Shown here: one piece after another, positions 59,695 to 59,714 of the stretch
How the letters are laid out: the number at the start of each line of letters is the position of its first letter
Position numbering within the stretch: position 1 is the first letter of the stretch
Origin: Terripilifer ovatus
GTDB lineage: Bacteria; Pseudomonadota; Alphaproteobacteria; Rhizobiales; Beijerinckiaceae
DNA: 59,714 nt
NCBI GenBank assembly: GCA_029222685.1
Contig: JARHVB010000055.1
Location: 1-59,714, forward strand
Reading direction: 5' to 3'
Made by a program: the position numbers and the translations under genes
The notes under the pieces: model-generated
Databases searched by the model: none
What the model saw: the letters and a program-made list of their open reading frames with translations, nothing else
What the model was told of the DNA's origin: nothing

Positions 59695-59714
59695 ATGCGG
59701 GGAAGCAGCGGTGG
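59695..59714 (+). CDS. Probable transposase, first codons only
   Basis: ATGCGGGGAAGCAGCGGTGG (M R G S S G) preceded by GGAGTGATTTGCG at the right edge. CAGGTTGCTGAAAAACTCTC at 59621-59640 looks like the terminal inverted repeat of an IS1182/IS5-like element. The gene runs off the window, so the family is a guess. Confidence 0.35.

Overview
The window is GC-rich, tightly packed chromosomal DNA from an alphaproteobacterium, most likely a soil or freshwater member of the Hyphomicrobiales (Bradyrhizobium/Rhodoplanes/Pseudolabrys-like). This rests on the alphaproteobacterial-type Zur box, the livHMGF operon with its small DUF6867-type gene, the form II cox cluster, several tripartite-tricarboxylate (Bug) binding proteins, and dispersed hairpin repeats of the kind common in this order. 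The genus cannot be fixed from the sequence alone.

Layout. 0.1-5.5 kb: a minus-strand zinc operon that starts behind a perfect Zur palindrome. It encodes a tiny His-rich membrane protein, ZnuC, ZnuB, ZnuA, a COG0523 GTPase with a His-rich loop, a DUF4279-like protein and a WD40 protein. 5.5-11.7 kb: a Bug binding protein, an ECF sigma factor with a small partner gene, a DHA2 efflux pump, rpe and a Rieske oxygenase. 11.9-18.5 kb: two Bug proteins, a LysR regulator, a sulfatase-family hydrolase, an MFS carrier and a cupin. 18.5-20.9 kb: a small secreted protein, a P1-family Ntn hydrolase and CcdA. 20.9-26.0 kb: a Rieske oxygenase plus TRAP transporter operon facing an IclR regulator across a short operator region. 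26.1-33.4 kb: pcaD-pcaC joined to a complete livHMGF transporter with its binding protein; the PcaD protein carries a histone H1-like tail. 33.6-39.1 kb: form II cox cluster (G, S, L, M, D; no coxE). 39.1-43.3 kb: a DUF2892-like protein, two tandem L,D-transpeptidases, a MoaB/CinA-domain protein, a xanthine phosphoribosyltransferase and a truncated haemoglobin.

43.4-51.4 kb is a genomic island in tRNA-Leu(UAA). The 3' end of the tRNA gene is repeated at 51.31 kb. Between the copies, in DNA with visibly different base and codon use, lies a plus-strand catabolic cassette: maleate isomerase-like, Bug binding protein, FAD monooxygenase, isochorismatase-family amidase and PuuE/imidase-like deacetylase. 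A LysR gene with an in-frame amber codon follows it. Decayed genes flank the cassette (a possible parA relic on the left, a twice-frameshifted restriction endonuclease on the right), and no integrase remains. The enzyme set suggests breakdown of a small cyclic imide or N-heterocycle through maleamate and maleate to fumarate; this is the best candidate for an undescribed pathway here.

51.5-59.7 kb: a PhoD-like phosphatase, a TadE-like relic, GntR and MarR regulators, a luciferase-like monooxygenase, a salicylate-hydroxylase-like monooxygenase, a zinc-finger protein, a NitT/TauT-type binding protein and, at the right edge, the first codons of a probable transposase. Dispersed hairpin repeats (four copies of a 44-bp unit, and a second family built on inverted ~40-bp units) punctuate the intergenic spaces.
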